From JAHRVQ01 sp046290215 (GTDB taxonomy: Bacteria > Pseudomonadota > Gammaproteobacteria > Pseudomonadales > Azotimanducaceae): a stretch of DNA of 23,578 bases. The DNA lies in the NCBI GenBank assembly GCA_046290215.1, contig JBKAGC010000026.1, positions 1-23,578 on the forward strand, in the 5' to 3' direction. Shown piece by piece: positions 23,135 through 23,578 of the stretch (position 1 is the stretch's first letter; each line of letters starts with the position of its first letter). A program made the position numbers and the translations under genes. Below the pieces are notes generated by a model. The model made no database searches. It worked only from the letters and a program-made list of their open reading frames with translations, and had not been told where the DNA came from.

Positions 23135-23578
23135 ATGGCGAGCTCTAGCGCAGTGGGAAGAATCATCAAACGACCGGTGGTTCTTGGTTTAGGTTTGCTG
23201 CTCATACTGTTTATCGCAGGATTTGCCGGGAACTTCTTTCTTGGCCAACAAAAGGCCGTAAGTAGTCAGGCAAGCGCAGCCGCGTTAAGCGAGCTTCGCG
23301 GACTCTCGGAGTCCATGGCAAAGCACGCCCTGGCTGCGGCAGAAGGTCAGTTGACGGCGTTTCCTGCGCTGGCGGAACAGAAAGCTGCCTTCTCTGGCGC
23401 GCTCAGTACCGTGCGTAGCTCCGGCGGCAGTGAACTGCAAAGTGCGGTCGGCCGAATAGCGAACCTCTGGTCCAGTACGAGCACCCAGGTAGATGTGGTG
23501 ATCGCCGGCCGTGAGTCAACCAGCTACGTGAAAGATATCAGCAGTGATTTTGCGATCAATATGTCCGCCATCCAGCAG
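23135..23578 (+). CDS. pilJ: Type IV pilus methyl-accepting chemoreceptor PilJ, partial (C-terminus outside window)
   Basis: PilJ is the membrane chemoreceptor of the Chp system, sensing surface contact or pilus state and passing the signal to ChpA. The visible 148 codons run from an ATG at 23135 after GAGGATC (23122-23128). They encode a short polar N-terminus, one membrane helix (about 14-34, VVLGLGLLLILFIAGFAG) and an alanine- and serine-rich periplasmic helical domain that fits the PilJ sensor fold. The second membrane helix, HAMP and signalling domains lie beyond the window. The call depends on position after pilI and on the N-terminal pattern. Confidence 0.88.
   Translation, partial: MASSSAVGRIIKRPVVLGLGLLLILFIAGFAGNFFLGQQKAVSSQASAAALSELRGLSESMAKHALAAAEGQLTAFPALAEQKAAFSGALSTVRSSGGSELQSAVGRIANLWSSTSTQVDVVIAGRESTSYVKDISSDFAINMSAIQQ

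Overview
This window looks like the chromosome of a gammaproteobacterium related to the Pseudomonas and Cellvibrio-type lineages. The evidence is protein resemblance (PilT, PilG, PilU, RpoH and RadC all read like Pseudomonas orthologues) and gene order: coaBC-radC-rpmB-rpmG-mutM-coaD, rsmD next to ftsY-ftsE-ftsX-rpoH, and yggS-proC-yggT-rdgB-hemW, pilT-pilU and ruvX-yqgE-tonB-gshB-pilG-pilH-pilI-pilJ. The placement is an inference from these features; no rRNA or tRNA gene is present to confirm it. I count 31 protein genes, packed tightly, with no gap above about 180 bases. I see no insertion sequence, prophage, CRISPR array, toxin-antitoxin pair or defence island.

Layout, left to right. (1) 1-2018: coaBC (coenzyme A synthesis, cut by the window edge) diverges from radC. 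It is followed by the ribosomal protein pair rpmB-rpmG, with a clear sigma70 promoter and a strong terminator. (2) 2062-5996: a solitary hydantoinase/oxoprolinase A-subunit gene on the minus strand sits where rpmG and mutM are neighbours in E. coli. It is followed by mutM (plus strand), then coaD and rsmD (minus strand). (3) 6014-7387: an MscS-family channel. (4) 7529-12149: ftsY-ftsE-ftsX (membrane targeting and cell division), then rpoH (heat-shock sigma factor) with its own upstream region, a DUF423 membrane protein and trmB. (5) 12131-16483: a minus-strand run read in the order yggS, proC, yggT, DUF4426, rdgB, hemW. (6) 16626-18834: pilT-pilU, the type IV pilus retraction ATPases. (7) 18831-21645: a tightly coupled minus-strand operon read in the order gshB, tonB-like, yqgE, ruvX. 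(8) 21826-23578: pilG-pilH-pilI-pilJ, the start of the Chp twitching chemosensory operon, with pilJ cut by the window edge.

The genes serve basic information processing and cell-envelope jobs: translation (rpmB, rpmG, trmB, rsmD), repair and nucleotide-pool cleaning (mutM, radC, rdgB, ruvX), cofactors and thiols (coaBC, coaD, gshB, yggS), secretion and division (ftsYEX), stress response (rpoH, mscS-like) and surface motility (pilTU, pilGHIJ, probably the TonB3-like protein).

I did not find a convincing undescribed system. The more unusual points are three GGGAA...TCC imperfect palindromes and a small hairpin covering the ribosome binding site upstream of rpoH; the lone hyuA-like gene; a TTG start for mutM that is forced by catalytic chemistry, within a window rich in non-ATG starts; convergent genes that overlap or share stop codons with no room for a terminator; and missing blocks (metXW, pyrRBC) relative to the Pseudomonas gene order I recall.
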